Below, piece by piece: positions 15,150 to 24,644 of a stretch of DNA of 64,000 bases. Under the pieces are notes generated by a model. The model saw only the letters and a program-made list of their open reading frames with translations, was not told where the DNA came from and ran no database searches. Source of the DNA: JBKCUI01 sp052161625 (GTDB lineage: Bacteria > Planctomycetota > Planctomycetia > Pirellulales > Pirellulaceae); assembly GCA_052161625.1 (NCBI GenBank), contig CP197412.1. The stretch is one strand, 5' to 3'. The stretch's first letter is position 1. Every line of letters starts with the position of its first letter. The position numbers and the translations under genes were made by a program.

Positions 15150-16841
15150 TTAGCGACCGAACTGGATCTTTTTTCGAGCCATTTCCAGTCCTCGCTCCTT
15201 GATCAAATCGACTTTGATCTGCGTGCTGACCATGCGAGACCCGTCCGATGCGGGTTTGAGCGCGACGACGTCGAGCGTGGCGGGACTCGGCGAGGGCTCG
15301 ACTTCGACCGGAACATTTGGATGGATTCCATTGGAACTGATCGGGGTTCCATTGGGCGAATAGAACTTGGAGACCGTGAGTCGAAGACCGCCATTTCCTT
15401 TTTCGTTGTGGAAGACCCCCTGCACGCTTCCTTTGCCGTAGGAAGTTTGGCCGACGATCGTTCCACGGGCGTGGTCGTGCATCGCGCCCGCAAAGATTTC
15501 GCTGGCGCTCGCGCTGTCTTCATCGATCAGTACGACGAGGGGGATGTCCCACGTTCCAGAGGATTTGGCGGTGAAGTTGTGGTTTTCCATCCCATTGCGA
15601 CCTTGGGTGGAGACGATGGTCCCTCCTGTGAGGAATTGATCGGCAAGGTCGACCGCGGCATCGAGCAATCCGCCTGGATTCTTGCGAAGGTCGATGACCA
15701 GCGACTTCATTCCTTTGCCGGAGAGATCATACAAAGCTTTGTTCACCTCCGAAGGCGTCGTCTTTTGGAAGTTGGTGATTCGGATATATCCGATACCTTG
15801 CTCGGCGATCTCTGCAATGGAAACGCTAGGAACGTCAACGCGTCGACGTTCGACTCGAACATCGATCAACCGTTCGTCGACGGTCTGGAGTTGCAGTTGA
15901 ACTTGAGAGCCCTCAGGTCCTCTCAGCAGGTCCGCAGCCTTTTTGGCTCCGATTTCTTGAACGGAAAGGCCATCGACTTTCACGATATGTTGGTTGGGAA
16001 CCAAGCCGGCGAAGTATGCGGGTCCTCCTCGAAAGACATCGACGATGCGGAGTTGCGTTCCTTCAGCCCACAACTCGACACCGAGACCGATCAAGTTCCC
16101 TTCGATTTGCGACATGACTTCCCGGTATTCGCCAGGGGTCAGGAGCGCGCTATACGGGTCGAGCAATCCGACCGATCCGGCGATGTATTCGTAGAGGACG
16201 GCATTGGTGGGGAGTCCGATTTCATCGTAAGCGAGTTTCGCAACGTAGGTCGCAGTAGCCTTTAGCTCTTCCGCGTTGGTGACTCGGCGGCCAAACACCG
16301 ACTTGTGAATGTTCTGGCGGAAGCGTTCGACGCTCTCGCGGTCCGCGTTCCGCAGATGTTTGCCAAGGAAATCAGGCTCCGTCAGAGCGACTTCCAGGAA
16401 CGCGGTTCCGTGAAGAGCCAAGTGGTAGTAGTTGACCTTCTCGACGTAGTAGACCTCTAGCTTGGCGATCACCTCGCTGAAGACTTGGAGTGTCTCGGAC
16501 GCGCTAGCCGAGTCGACGGTTTGGAGGAACGATCGATCGGAGTACCGGCGAGTCACGTCGTGGTGCACCCGGCAGACTTGCAGGCGGCTACCTACCTCGG
16601 CGAAGCTTGGGTTCTTTTTGGCCGACTTCTCGTAGTGCAGGATCGCTTCCTGCCATCGGCGTTCCTGTTCCAATTTTCGACCCGTCTCGATCACATCGCT
16701 CTCGACAACGGCCGAACTGCGACCTGCCGGTTCGTCGGCATGGAGACAGTACGGAGCAAAAGTGAGGGCGGTACCGATCGTGATCAGACCGAAAGCTTTT
16801 CTCAAATGGGAAAGCATGCTTGGGCAATCAGTTGGGGACAT
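15150..16841 (-). CDS. S41 C-terminal-processing protease with PDZ domain
   Basis: The 563-residue product (an ATG at 16817 is also possible) has a signal peptide ending near HADE, a TPR-like helical N-terminal region, a PDZ domain (GNLIGLGVELWAEGTQLRIV...AYFAGLVPNQHIVKVDG) and the S41 catalytic domain. The catalytic serine lies in DEDSASASE and the lysine in YGKGSVQ, about 25 residues apart as in Tsp/CtpA. It should cleave exported or membrane proteins from their C-termini. The long N-terminal TPR-like part is more than the usual CtpA layout. It probably heads the operon with the DUF1501 gene. Confidence 0.9.
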   Translation of the reverse strand: MSPTDCPSMLSHLRKAFGLITIGTALTFAPYCLHADEPAGRSSAVVESDVIETGRKLEQERRWQEAILHYEKSAKKNPSFAEVGSRLQVCRVHHDVTRRYSDRSFLQTVDSASASETLQVFSEVIAKLEVYYVEKVNYYHLALHGTAFLEVALTEPDFLGKHLRNADRESVERFRQNIHKSVFGRRVTNAEELKATATYVAKLAYDEIGLPTNAVLYEYIAGSVGLLDPYSALLTPGEYREVMSQIEGNLIGLGVELWAEGTQLRIVDVFRGGPAYFAGLVPNQHIVKVDGLSVQEIGAKKAADLLRGPEGSQVQLQLQTVDERLIDVRVERRRVDVPSVSIAEIAEQGIGYIRITNFQKTTPSEVNKALYDLSGKGMKSLVIDLRKNPGGLLDAAVDLADQFLTGGTIVSTQGRNGMENHNFTAKSSGTWDIPLVVLIDEDSASASEIFAGAMHDHARGTIVGQTSYGKGSVQGVFHNEKGNGGLRLTVSKFYSPNGTPISSNGIHPNVPVEVEPSPSPATLDVVALKPASDGSRMVSTQIKVDLIKERGLEMARKKIQFGR

Positions 16842-17429
16842 GGAATTTTCCGAGAGGTCTGGAAGCATTGGAGTATGCAGTCCCAAAAGCGCCGGTCAAA
16901 AAAACCTGGAGGACTTTTGTCGTCACCAACACAGCAACCGGAAAAGTCCCTCAGGGTTGGTCGCGATGTAGCGCAAAGATGGGAAATGCGGACAAATGCC
17001 CTCGATCCCTCGAGAAACTCTAAACGTCACCGGCTTGGTAAGCTGCGATGTCTAGGTTGTTTAGGCGGGCTGCGGTCGTTTCGCCGACAGGTCCGTCTGC
17101 ACGTCTTGTACGGACCAACTGTAAGGAGCTGGCAGGTCCGAGGCAACCCTCCGCCAGTGCAGGGAGGAAGCGTTTATCCAACAACGTCTGAGTTACAGGG
17201 GGGATTGGCGCGCCAAGGCGCAACGCTCGCAAAGGGAATTGGCGCGGCAAGACGCACAGGGATGTCGAGGGGGGGAGATGGGGTAAGGGAAGACGAGAGG
17301 TGGAAACTGCGGGAGTGCCGAACTGAACGTTTTGTTGCACCGAAGTTTCTTTCGGTGACATTCGCATTCAGGAGCGAATGGAATCAGCGAATGGAATCCG
17401 CATATGTCTTGTGCGATCATGCATTCCAA
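16842..17429. other. 588-bp intergenic region without a recognisable gene
   Basis: This lies upstream of the S41 gene and downstream of the uracil-DNA glycosylase gene, both minus strand. It contains two diverged direct copies of a ttggcgcgcc-aggcgca word (about 17202-17250), a small inverted repeat at 17338-17357 (arms caccga and tcggtg) and a 13-bp direct repeat agcgaatggaatc near 17373-17398. Open frames here lack coding character. The repeated words suggest decayed repeat DNA; I see no RNA gene. Confidence 0.4.
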
Positions 17430-18368
17430 TTAGGCGCGTTTGGGTGGCGGGATGGGGATGCCAAGTTCTCGCATGAGCATTTTCATGTCGTCCCACGTAA
17501 GTCGTTTTGCGTCGGGGTTGCGGAGTAGATAGGCAGGGTGATAAGTCACCATGACCTTTGCTCCGCGGTAGTTGTGGAACTTGCCCCGCAAACGACCTAC
17601 GCTTTCGGTGGAACGGAGGACAGCTCGAACGGCGACCGCGCCCCAGCAGACGATGTATTCCGGTTGAATCGTTTCCAATTGGGATTCGAAGAAGGGTCTG
17701 CAGTTTTCGATTTCGGCTTCGGTGGGTGTGCGGTTGTTTGGCGGTCTGCATCGCAACGCGTTCATGATGTAGACCTCGTCGCGGCTCAAGCCCGATGCGA
17801 CGAGAATCTTGTCCATAAGTTGTCCTGCGGCACCGACGAAGGGTTCTCCTGCGCGGTCCTCGTCGGCACCGGGCGCTTCACCGAACATCACAATCCTTGC
17901 GTTCGTCGGGCCGACTCCAAAGACGGTCTTTTGACGGCGGCAAACGATTTCGGTGCACTTGCGACAGGCAGCCACATCTTCCTGCAAAACACGAAAGCGC
18001 TCGATCCGCATCGCGAGCTCAACAGGGCGTTCGCTCCAAGTGGTTTGTCCTGCGGGGAGGCTCGGCAGAGGAGTCGCCGCTGGCCGAGGGGTCGAGGTTG
18101 GGAGGGGAGTTGGGGTGACAGGAGGGGTCGCTGGAGCAGCAACCGACCGTTCCGGGGAGGGGAGGGAGAGTGCATCGTTGTTCAATGGGGAGCTTGGGTG
18201 CACACCAAGGTTTTTTGCGGCTTCGATCCCCGAATCAACACTCCATTGGTCCAGCCACTTTTCTGCATCGCGGACCCCTAAATCGCTGGGACGGGGAACG
18301 TGCGTTACGCCGGAGCGAGCCCAGGATTGAAAGAGTTGTTTGGCGGCCTGCGATGCCCAGGAGTTCAT
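17430..18368 (-). CDS. Family 4 (4Fe-4S) uracil-DNA glycosylase
   Basis: The 312-residue product removes uracil from DNA. The catalytic domain is C-terminal: CRKC (first two cluster cysteines), GEAPGADEDRAGEPFVGAAG (active-site motif), NALRCRPPNNRTP and ENCRPF (remaining cysteines), and HPAYLLRNP (second active-site motif). About 100 residues precede it, including a proline/threonine-rich linker that family members commonly have. I chose the ATG at 18368 rather than the long frame to 18515. It is divergent from der, with about 160 bp between. Confidence 0.9.
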   Translation of the reverse strand: MNSWASQAAKQLFQSWARSGVTHVPRPSDLGVRDAEKWLDQWSVDSGIEAAKNLGVHPSSPLNNDALSLPSPERSVAAPATPPVTPTPLPTSTPRPAATPLPSLPAGQTTWSERPVELAMRIERFRVLQEDVAACRKCTEIVCRRQKTVFGVGPTNARIVMFGEAPGADEDRAGEPFVGAAGQLMDKILVASGLSRDEVYIMNALRCRPPNNRTPTEAEIENCRPFFESQLETIQPEYIVCWGAVAVRAVLRSTESVGRLRGKFHNYRGAKVMVTYHPAYLLRNPDAKRLTWDDMKMLMRELGIPIPPPKRA

Positions 18369-18529
18369 GAGGATTCTTCTACGGTCGGTGATTTCCCGTT
18401 TGCACCAGAACTCCAGCGGGGATTCCAGCGGGGATTCGCAATGGAATGGAGTGAAAAATCCCTCCCGCGAATCCCGTATCGAGACTACGATAACAGGTTT
18501 TCCAGTCCGGTCCAACCAACCTCTTCATA

Positions 18530-20176
18530 ATGCCAATTCCCCGCGTTGCTATCGTCGGCAGACCCAATGTCGGCAAAAGTTCTATCTTCAATTGGATCGG
18601 TGGCCGTCGCTTGGCCATTGTCGAGGATACTGCAGGGGTGACTCGCGATCGGTTGACGACGTTGATCGAACACAACGGCCGTCACTTTGAGCTGATCGAT
18701 ACCGGGGGAATGGGCATCGAGGATGTGGATGACTTGACCGAGCAAGTGGAAGCGCAGATCACGGCGGCCATCGAGGAAGCGGACATTCTCCTCTTTGTGG
18801 TCGATACGCGATCCGGCTTGGTCCCGCTCGACGAGGAAGTGGCCCTTCGACTTCGCAAGGTCGACAAGCCGATTTTGTTGGTGGCGAACAAAACCGATAG
18901 CCCGACCCTGGACGCGAACGCTCAGGAATTTCGCAAATTGGGGCGAGGCTGGTTGACCTTGGTCAGCGTGCAGCAGAACCGAAACAAAGACATCTTGCTG
19001 GATCTGATTGTCCAGCGCTTACCCGACTTGATCGAAGAGCCTGAGGATATCGAGCCGCCCGTCATGAAGGTCGCCATTGTCGGGCGCCGAAATGTCGGGA
19101 AAAGCACCTTCGTCAACTCACTCGCGAAAGAGGAGCGAGTCATCGTCAGCGAAGTGCCAGGTACCACTCGCGATAGCGTCGACGTGATGTTCGAGCTTGA
19201 TGGCCACAAATTCATGGCTATCGATACGCCGGGGCTTCGCCGTAACAAGAGTGTGAAGACCGATATCGATTGGTACGGTGTCCATCGTGCCCAGCGCAGC
19301 ATTCGGCGGGCTGATGTGGTACTGCTGTTCTTTGATTGCAAACAGCAGATGAGCAAGGTCGACAAGCAGCTTGCTCATTACATCGCGGAGCAGTACAAGC
19401 CTTGTATCTTTGTCGTCAACAAATGGGATCAGCTCGCCGGTCAAATGCCGACCGAACGATGGGTTCGATACGTTCGCGAAATGTTCCCCACGATGGCCTA
19501 TTGCCCGATCGGGTTTGTCACAGGCCAAACGGGTAAGAATGTCAAAGCATTGCTCAATCATGCGCAAATGCTTTTCAAGCAATCCCAACAGCGGATCTCC
19601 ACGGGACAACTCAATCGATTGATCAAAGCGGCTGTGGAGAAGCACGAGCCGCCGTTGTATCAGCTCAAACGCCCCAAGATCTATTACGCAACGCAAGTCA
19701 GCGAGGCACCCCCGAGCATCGTCGTGGTCTGCAATCAACCGCAGGGCTTCACGGCTCCTTACCGACGTTATCTGCTGGGCTTCCTTCGAGACCATCTGCC
19801 GTTTGGCGAGATCCCGATCAAGCTCTATCTCCAACCTAGAGCTCGCGATGACTCTCGAGACGAAATCGGGGATAGCGCTGCCATGCGCGCCAATCTCCTG
19901 CCGATCGTCGACGAAAGCGACGACAATTCCTTTGACGACGAAGCATACGACGACGAACTGGATGACGAACTGGACGACTCCGATGATTCCTACGAAGAGG
20001 AAAACGAAAACGAGTTCGACTCCGAAGAATTGGAGAGCGACGAATCGGGGGACGAAGATGCTGATTCTGACGATGCCGAGTCTGACGAGGAGCTGAGCGA
20101 GTTCGAAGACATCGAGATTGATTTGCCCGACGAAGACGAGGCGGATTCGGACAATCCTTCCACCCGCAATTCGTAA
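18530..20176 (+). CDS. der: Ribosome assembly GTPase Der (EngA) with acidic C-terminal tail
   Basis: The 548-residue product has two tandem GTPase domains, each with G1 (GRPNVGKS at 10-17 and GRRNVGKS in the second), G3 (DTGG, DTPG) and G4 (NKTD, NKWD), then the KH-like domain ending GEIPIKLYLQPRAR. Der acts in 50S subunit assembly. The usual protein ends about there (440-490 residues). Here about 109 further residues follow, almost all Asp, Glu and Ser, which is unusual. The ATG at 18530 fits the family N-terminus; no strong ribosome site is visible. Confidence 0.95.
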   Translation: MPIPRVAIVGRPNVGKSSIFNWIGGRRLAIVEDTAGVTRDRLTTLIEHNGRHFELIDTGGMGIEDVDDLTEQVEAQITAAIEEADILLFVVDTRSGLVPLDEEVALRLRKVDKPILLVANKTDSPTLDANAQEFRKLGRGWLTLVSVQQNRNKDILLDLIVQRLPDLIEEPEDIEPPVMKVAIVGRRNVGKSTFVNSLAKEERVIVSEVPGTTRDSVDVMFELDGHKFMAIDTPGLRRNKSVKTDIDWYGVHRAQRSIRRADVVLLFFDCKQQMSKVDKQLAHYIAEQYKPCIFVVNKWDQLAGQMPTERWVRYVREMFPTMAYCPIGFVTGQTGKNVKALLNHAQMLFKQSQQRISTGQLNRLIKAAVEKHEPPLYQLKRPKIYYATQVSEAPPSIVVVCNQPQGFTAPYRRYLLGFLRDHLPFGEIPIKLYLQPRARDDSRDEIGDSAAMRANLLPIVDESDDNSFDDEAYDDELDDELDDSDDSYEEENENEFDSEELESDESGDEDADSDDAESDEELSEFEDIEIDLPDEDEADSDNPSTRNS

Positions 20177-20270
20177 GCCGATTCGCAACTCTTTATCCCT
20201 GGGCAGCGTTCTCGCGATCGGAGCGGGATCGCGATGCGTCGAGGCGTTCTGGTTTTTCGAGATCGAGCCG

Positions 20271-20297
20271 TTCAAGGGGTTCGGGTTCTTGTATAAT
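20271..20297 (+). promoter_or_regulatory. Putative promoter of the large membrane-anchored protein gene
   Basis: A perfect TATAAT lies at 20292-20297, about 118 bp before the ATG at 20416. The best -35 candidate is ttcaag at 20271-20276, with a short 15-bp spacer, so only the -10 is convincing. Confidence 0.4.
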
Positions 20298-20415
20298 CAG
20301 GGCTCGAACTTTACTCGCCCGCAGAAAGTACCTTCGGCCTTCCTGATTCTTAAACGAAGCATGCAGAGGTACATGGTGGGCGTTCCGGCACGCACCCTCT
20401 TTGGATCCTCTTCAC

Positions 20416-22902
20416 ATGATGGCTGCATCTCCCCAGCGTTCCCGTACCCTCAAGACGTGGATACTCGCGATCGGTTTGATCGTTGTTTCCGGCGGTTTGC
20501 TGACGTATCAAATCCGCAAGTACAAGTTGCTATCGTTTCCGACTCCTGAGGTTTCTAGCGGTCCGCCTGGCAAGGTGGTTCCGTTTCAAGAGTCGATGAG
20601 TTTTCTGAAAGATGTGAAGCACCGGTTTTCGTACGCACAGCCTGCCTATGAAAACTTGTATGACGAGGAGATCGAGCGGCTCGCGCAGCCCTGGATCCAG
20701 GACATGCAGGACTTGCTGAAGGAAGTCGACAAGGTGGAGGCTAAGCGACTTGAGGAGGATCCCCATCTCAAGGCAGCCCTCTCGGATCTTTGGAAGACAC
20801 CGTTTGGCCATCCAGAAGCTCGAAAGAGGAAGGAGCGGGTGCGTCATACCGAAGGCGTCGTCGAGAGCTTGATTCAGGACTATCGCGACGTGGGGCTCGA
20901 TCCGGACGAGTTCCGCGCTAAGGCTGCCCCGATATTCTTGGACTTCATCAAGCGTGTCTGGTTGGTTGGCACCGATGCAGTGACCGACGAAGAGTATGCC
21001 ATCCTCGAGCAATCCAAAGATCCGTTGGGGCTCTATCTAAGGGCGCATGCGCACAGCCTTCGAAAGGAGAAGGAAAAGATGCCGGAGGTGAGGATGCTGG
21101 CGCACCAATCCTTATCGCAACGGAAGAGCCCTCCTTACTTGAGGATCCTCATCGAGCAATCGTTTATCGATCCGAAAGCGGAATGGAAGGACGAGAATGA
21201 GGTGGCGGGAAAGAGGCTTGCAGCTAGCTATGCGGATATCTTTTCCGACCCGCAATCTTCGGAAGGTTTATTGTTTTCGACGCTGAACTTATTGAAGCAA
21301 TGCGCCAGGATTGTCACCGCGCCGGGATACTCGGATATCTGTCGTGAAATCTTGGCTCGCAAAGAACCTGCTTGCCGAGGATGGTCGCAAACCTATGCCT
21401 TGAGCCTGCTATGCGACATGATTGAAGACAAGTATCGAGCGAGTCGCCCCTACTCCGAAATCCCGCCGCTCGAATTGGAAGTCTTCGAGCGATTCGCCGA
21501 TTTAAATTCACGCCTCATTTTGAAGACATGGACCTTGAATCCAAACCATCCTGACATTCTGATCCATTTGATGGGGGCTCAAATTGGCTTCGGGGCAACA
21601 GGGCGTCCGATCGACGTTTGGTTCCGGCATGCGTTATCCATTGAGTTTGATAATAGAAGCTTCTACGACAGCTATCGGACCTCCTGTATGACGCGTTGGG
21701 GAGGATCGAATCGGAAACTGGTTTGGCTGGCGTCGATGATGATCAATACGCTCGATACCAATCCCGAATCAAAAGTGCCCTACTACGCTTGGGGTCCGTT
21801 GAGCATCGCAACGGACGAAGGAGCGCTAGAAGAGAGGGATCTGAAAACCGCTATGGTTCGATCGGTGCAAAAGTTGGTGCAGTTCATGCAGTCCCAAGAT
21901 CCTGTTCCCAAGTTTGACGGGGTAGATCCGAATGCGCTGGCGCTGTTTTGCTCGCTGCTATGGGGCGAGGATCACTTTGAAAACCTAAGCTGGCTGATGA
22001 AGCAATATCCAGATCTGTGTACGGAAAATAGTTTTTGCAACTACGAAATGAGTCCGGCCCATCTGCGTGCCTACTCCAACGCTTACGCCGCCAAACCGCT
22101 GCCGGAATGGAAAATTCTGGCGGAACGATTGATACGTTCGAACGAAGGTCTTACTCCCGATGCGTTCGTCGAAACAGAAGCCATGGTAGCGAAACTCGCA
22201 AAGGAGGCGCTCGACGAGTCGACACGCGATGCGATCGAGATATCTCAATCGATCTTGAAAGTGAGTCAATCCTTCCTTTCAGGAAAGCCCACTCGCATTC
22301 CCTTTGACGCCGACGGGGCTCTTTGGATTTCAAGCGAACTTCTCAAACCTAGCGACGATGCCACCTTGGAGTTTGAGGGCGACTCCGAAGGAGGCGGTCT
22401 CTATCTAACACCTCGCTTACAGATTGAGATACCGTTTCGAGTGGAGATGAGCGTACAGAATCTGGTCGATGTTTCGGATGAACAGGGGGTTATCCTGCTT
22501 ATCGGCAGTAATGATCAGTATGGTGACGAGACTAGCGCTAGGATTCGATTTGTGCCCTTTCGAAGCGCAGTCGAGTGGACCTTTCGGCCGAATGAACGAT
22601 TCGAGACGGTAAATGAATCGGTTCAGATTCAGAATCCAAACGGTGCACCGTTCCAGTTGGCGATCGAAGTGTGGCCCACCCATTGTGTTGGCTATGTGAA
22701 TGGTGAGATCGTGGCGAATTCCAAGGTTCTTTCGGAGATCCCCAAACGTATTTCCATCAGTCGTCCGTGGATCGCGGGGAGTCGTGTCTCCCCGTCCCAG
22801 AAACCACCCAAGTTTCGGATTAAGGATGTAACCGTAGTGCGGCTTCAGGGTGAAAAGGGGGCAAATAGGGAGTTAAGTTTTGGTGAATCTAATGTTGAGT
22901 AA
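20416..22902 (+). CDS. Large membrane-anchored protein of unknown function
   Basis: The 828-residue product has one N-terminal transmembrane anchor (TLKTWILAIGLIVVSGGLLTY, about residues 11-31) and an extracytoplasmic body. The middle is alpha-helical with TPR-like character, including a region about where people died... no recognised family. The C-terminal ~180 residues look like a beta-sandwich of the concanavalin/DUF1080 kind (LEFEGDSEGGGLYLTP, VEMSVQNLVDVSDEQGVILL, AIEVWPTHCVGYVNGEIV). ATG at 20416 or 20419 may be used. I do not recognise the gene. Confidence 0.75.
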   Translation: MMAASPQRSRTLKTWILAIGLIVVSGGLLTYQIRKYKLLSFPTPEVSSGPPGKVVPFQESMSFLKDVKHRFSYAQPAYENLYDEEIERLAQPWIQDMQDLLKEVDKVEAKRLEEDPHLKAALSDLWKTPFGHPEARKRKERVRHTEGVVESLIQDYRDVGLDPDEFRAKAAPIFLDFIKRVWLVGTDAVTDEEYAILEQSKDPLGLYLRAHAHSLRKEKEKMPEVRMLAHQSLSQRKSPPYLRILIEQSFIDPKAEWKDENEVAGKRLAASYADIFSDPQSSEGLLFSTLNLLKQCARIVTAPGYSDICREILARKEPACRGWSQTYALSLLCDMIEDKYRASRPYSEIPPLELEVFERFADLNSRLILKTWTLNPNHPDILIHLMGAQIGFGATGRPIDVWFRHALSIEFDNRSFYDSYRTSCMTRWGGSNRKLVWLASMMINTLDTNPESKVPYYAWGPLSIATDEGALEERDLKTAMVRSVQKLVQFMQSQDPVPKFDGVDPNALALFCSLLWGEDHFENLSWLMKQYPDLCTENSFCNYEMSPAHLRAYSNAYAAKPLPEWKILAERLIRSNEGLTPDAFVETEAMVAKLAKEALDESTRDAIEISQSILKVSQSFLSGKPTRIPFDADGALWISSELLKPSDDATLEFEGDSEGGGLYLTPRLQIEIPFRVEMSVQNLVDVSDEQGVILLIGSNDQYGDETSARIRFVPFRSAVEWTFRPNERFETVNESVQIQNPNGAPFQLAIEVWPTHCVGYVNGEIVANSKVLSEIPKRISISRPWIAGSRVSPSQKPPKFRIKDVTVVRLQGEKGANRELSFGESNVE

Positions 22903-23075
22903 GGCTCCTTCCTAAGGGGAGCGAGCGATTTGAAATTTCATTGCGGCCTAGTTGCATGATGTTGGTCGGGCCGCATATGTTAAGAAGTAGTTCAGATTGA
23001 TTGTGCAAATCACGCCCCACGCTGATTATGCCCATTCGCGTTGTTGGAAATCTCTCCTAAGGAGCACATGAGATC

Positions 23076-24038
23076 ATGAGAGTGCGCAGATCTGCGTTTA
23101 CGCTTGTTGAATTGTTGGTTGTCATCGCCATTATCGGAATTCTGGTCGGCCTCTTGCTGCCGGCCGTTCAAGCGGCCCGCGAGGCGGCTCGAAGAATGAG
23201 TTGCAGCAATAATCTCAAGCAACTCGGCTTGGCCATGCACAACTATCACGATGCCTTCCGAGTCTTCCCTGCTGGTTTCGGGGAGAACCAAGAGTTCTGG
23301 AGTTCGCAGATACTTCCACAGTTGGAGCAAGGCAATCTCTTCAACACGTTGGTGTGGGCCAACTCGGCTTATGCGAATCCAGCTTGGGGTACCGATTGGA
23401 GCAACTTCAATTCACCCAATCGAACGGCTTGCGAAACACTGGTCCCTACCTTTCGGTGCCCTAGCATGGCGCAGGATACCTATATGAACTACAACTCCAT
23501 TGCTCGCCGCGTGCCCGTGAGCTATCGGGGTGTCGCAGGGGCAAGGGTCGCGTCGGACGATGCAAGTACGCGACCGGCCGGATTCAACACGGCGGAGTTC
23601 ACTGCCCTCGAACAAATCAATTTGGATGGCATTCTTTACGGCGCTAGTCGTGTTCGATTCGGAGACATCGCCGATGGCACTTCGAATACTCTAATGATCG
23701 GTGAATCGTATACCGACTGCGATTTCGTCAAGGATAACCAGGGGATGGACTATTTCGCATTCTTCAGCCCGCAAATGGGACTTTGGAAAGCGGGCCGTTT
23801 GACGGGAACGGAGCATAGCGAAGGACTCGGCTCTGCAGTCGTGCAAATCAATGCGAGAAAGAATCCCACCATTCACGGTGTCTTGATGGAGATGAGCTTC
23901 GGTAGTTATCACACCGGTGGCGCGTCCTTTGTCTTGTGCGATGGCTCTGTTCGTTTCATGCCCCAATCGCTCGATTTAGTCACCTACCAAGCCATGGCGA
24001 CGCGCAATCGAGGCGAAGTGTTCAATAGCAACGAATAG
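23076..24038 (+). CDS. DUF1559 prepilin-like protein
   Basis: The 320-residue product has the type IV prepilin/pseudopilin N-terminus (RRSA then FTLVELLVVIAIIGILVG, with cleavage expected before Phe) and the DUF1559 features CSNNLKQLGLAMHNYHD and the C-terminal HTGGASFVLCDGSVRFM. Planctomycetes encode many copies, probably exported by a type II secretion-like machine. A strong aaggag site lies at 23059-23064, 11 nt before this ATG. The lipoprotein gene follows by 11 nt, a standard pairing for this family. Confidence 0.93.
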   Translation: MRVRRSAFTLVELLVVIAIIGILVGLLLPAVQAAREAARRMSCSNNLKQLGLAMHNYHDAFRVFPAGFGENQEFWSSQILPQLEQGNLFNTLVWANSAYANPAWGTDWSNFNSPNRTACETLVPTFRCPSMAQDTYMNYNSIARRVPVSYRGVAGARVASDDASTRPAGFNTAEFTALEQINLDGILYGASRVRFGDIADGTSNTLMIGESYTDCDFVKDNQGMDYFAFFSPQMGLWKAGRLTGTEHSEGLGSAVVQINARKNPTIHGVLMEMSFGSYHTGGASFVLCDGSVRFMPQSLDLVTYQAMATRNRGEVFNSNE

Positions 24039-24049
24039 GAGAAACATCC

Positions 24050-24508
24050 ATGATTTCACGAAGAGATTGGACCAAACTGTTCCCCCTCGCGGCGATATCG
24101 ATGTTCCTTGGTTGCGGCGGACCTGCCGCAGACTACAGCATGGTGGATTTGGTGAATGCAGGGGGAACGGTGACCATGGATGGCGCCCCGCTTGCAGGTG
24201 CCGTCGTGACATTCGAAGATCCTACCGACGATACGTTCTCGTATGCACTCACCGACGGGGCGGGCAAGTACGTGCTGCAGTTCGATTCCGAGATGAAGGG
24301 AGTGAAGACAGGGAAGAAAGTTGTTCGTATCAGCACGACCAAAAAGATTCTCGGATTGAACACGGCTCCTGCTACCGAGGGTGGCGATCCGGATGCCAAG
24401 CGATCTGATAAAGAATCGGTACCTGAGAAGTACAACAAAAAGTCGATTTTGGAAGTCGAGGTCACCAAGGGGTCGGTGCAGTTCGATTTCGATCTTCAGG
24501 GTAATTAG
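24050..24508 (+). CDS. DUF1559-associated lipoprotein with carboxypeptidase-regulatory-like fold
   Basis: The 152-residue product has a lipoprotein-like signal (MFLGC, Cys22) and one beta-sandwich domain: GTVTMDGAPLAGAVVTFEDP, YALTDGAGKYVLQF and a C-terminal VPEKYNKKSILEVEV followed by VQFDFDLQGN. Small lipoproteins of this kind follow DUF1559 genes in planctomycetes, and the role is unknown. A gagaaa ribosome site precedes the ATG. The C-terminal pattern is matched by the remnant at 54016-54228. Confidence 0.88.
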   Translation: MISRRDWTKLFPLAAISMFLGCGGPAADYSMVDLVNAGGTVTMDGAPLAGAVVTFEDPTDDTFSYALTDGAGKYVLQFDSEMKGVKTGKKVVRISTTKKILGLNTAPATEGGDPDAKRSDKESVPEKYNKKSILEVEVTKGSVQFDFDLQGN

Positions 24509-24615
24509 TCCTCGTACAAAGCCCTGATCCCGCTTTCTTCTTTCGCTCCGATCCGACAGACAAGTTCTGACGAGTTCTGACGAGACGGAGCAGACTGCTT
24601 GGAAATAGCGAGTGA

Positions 24616-24644
24616 ATAACGCTCCATCCTCGGATGGGCGTTAT
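24616..24644. terminator. Shared hairpin between convergent genes
   Basis: Arms ataacgc-ccatc and gatgg-gcgttat pair over about 12 bp with one bulged T and a tight loop. It lies between a plus-strand gene ending at 24508 and a minus-strand gene ending at 24641, and overlaps the latter's stop codon. No long T run follows on either strand, so intrinsic termination is plausible but unproven. Confidence 0.5.

Noticed and set aside
14037..16265. Long plus-strand open frames (328 and 403 codons)
   Set aside because: They are antisense to the DUF1501 and S41 protease genes, whose products show clear family motifs.
19118..20275. 385-codon minus-strand open frame
   Set aside because: Antisense to der; its hydrophobic/valine-rich part is the complement of the Asp/Glu-rich tail.
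23068..23079. Three-codon mini-frame ending in ATGA at the DUF1559 start
   Set aside because: The aaggag site is only 3 nt from its ATG, too close for initiation, and 11 nt from the ATG at 23076, which is acceptable; coincidence is more likely than a leader peptide.
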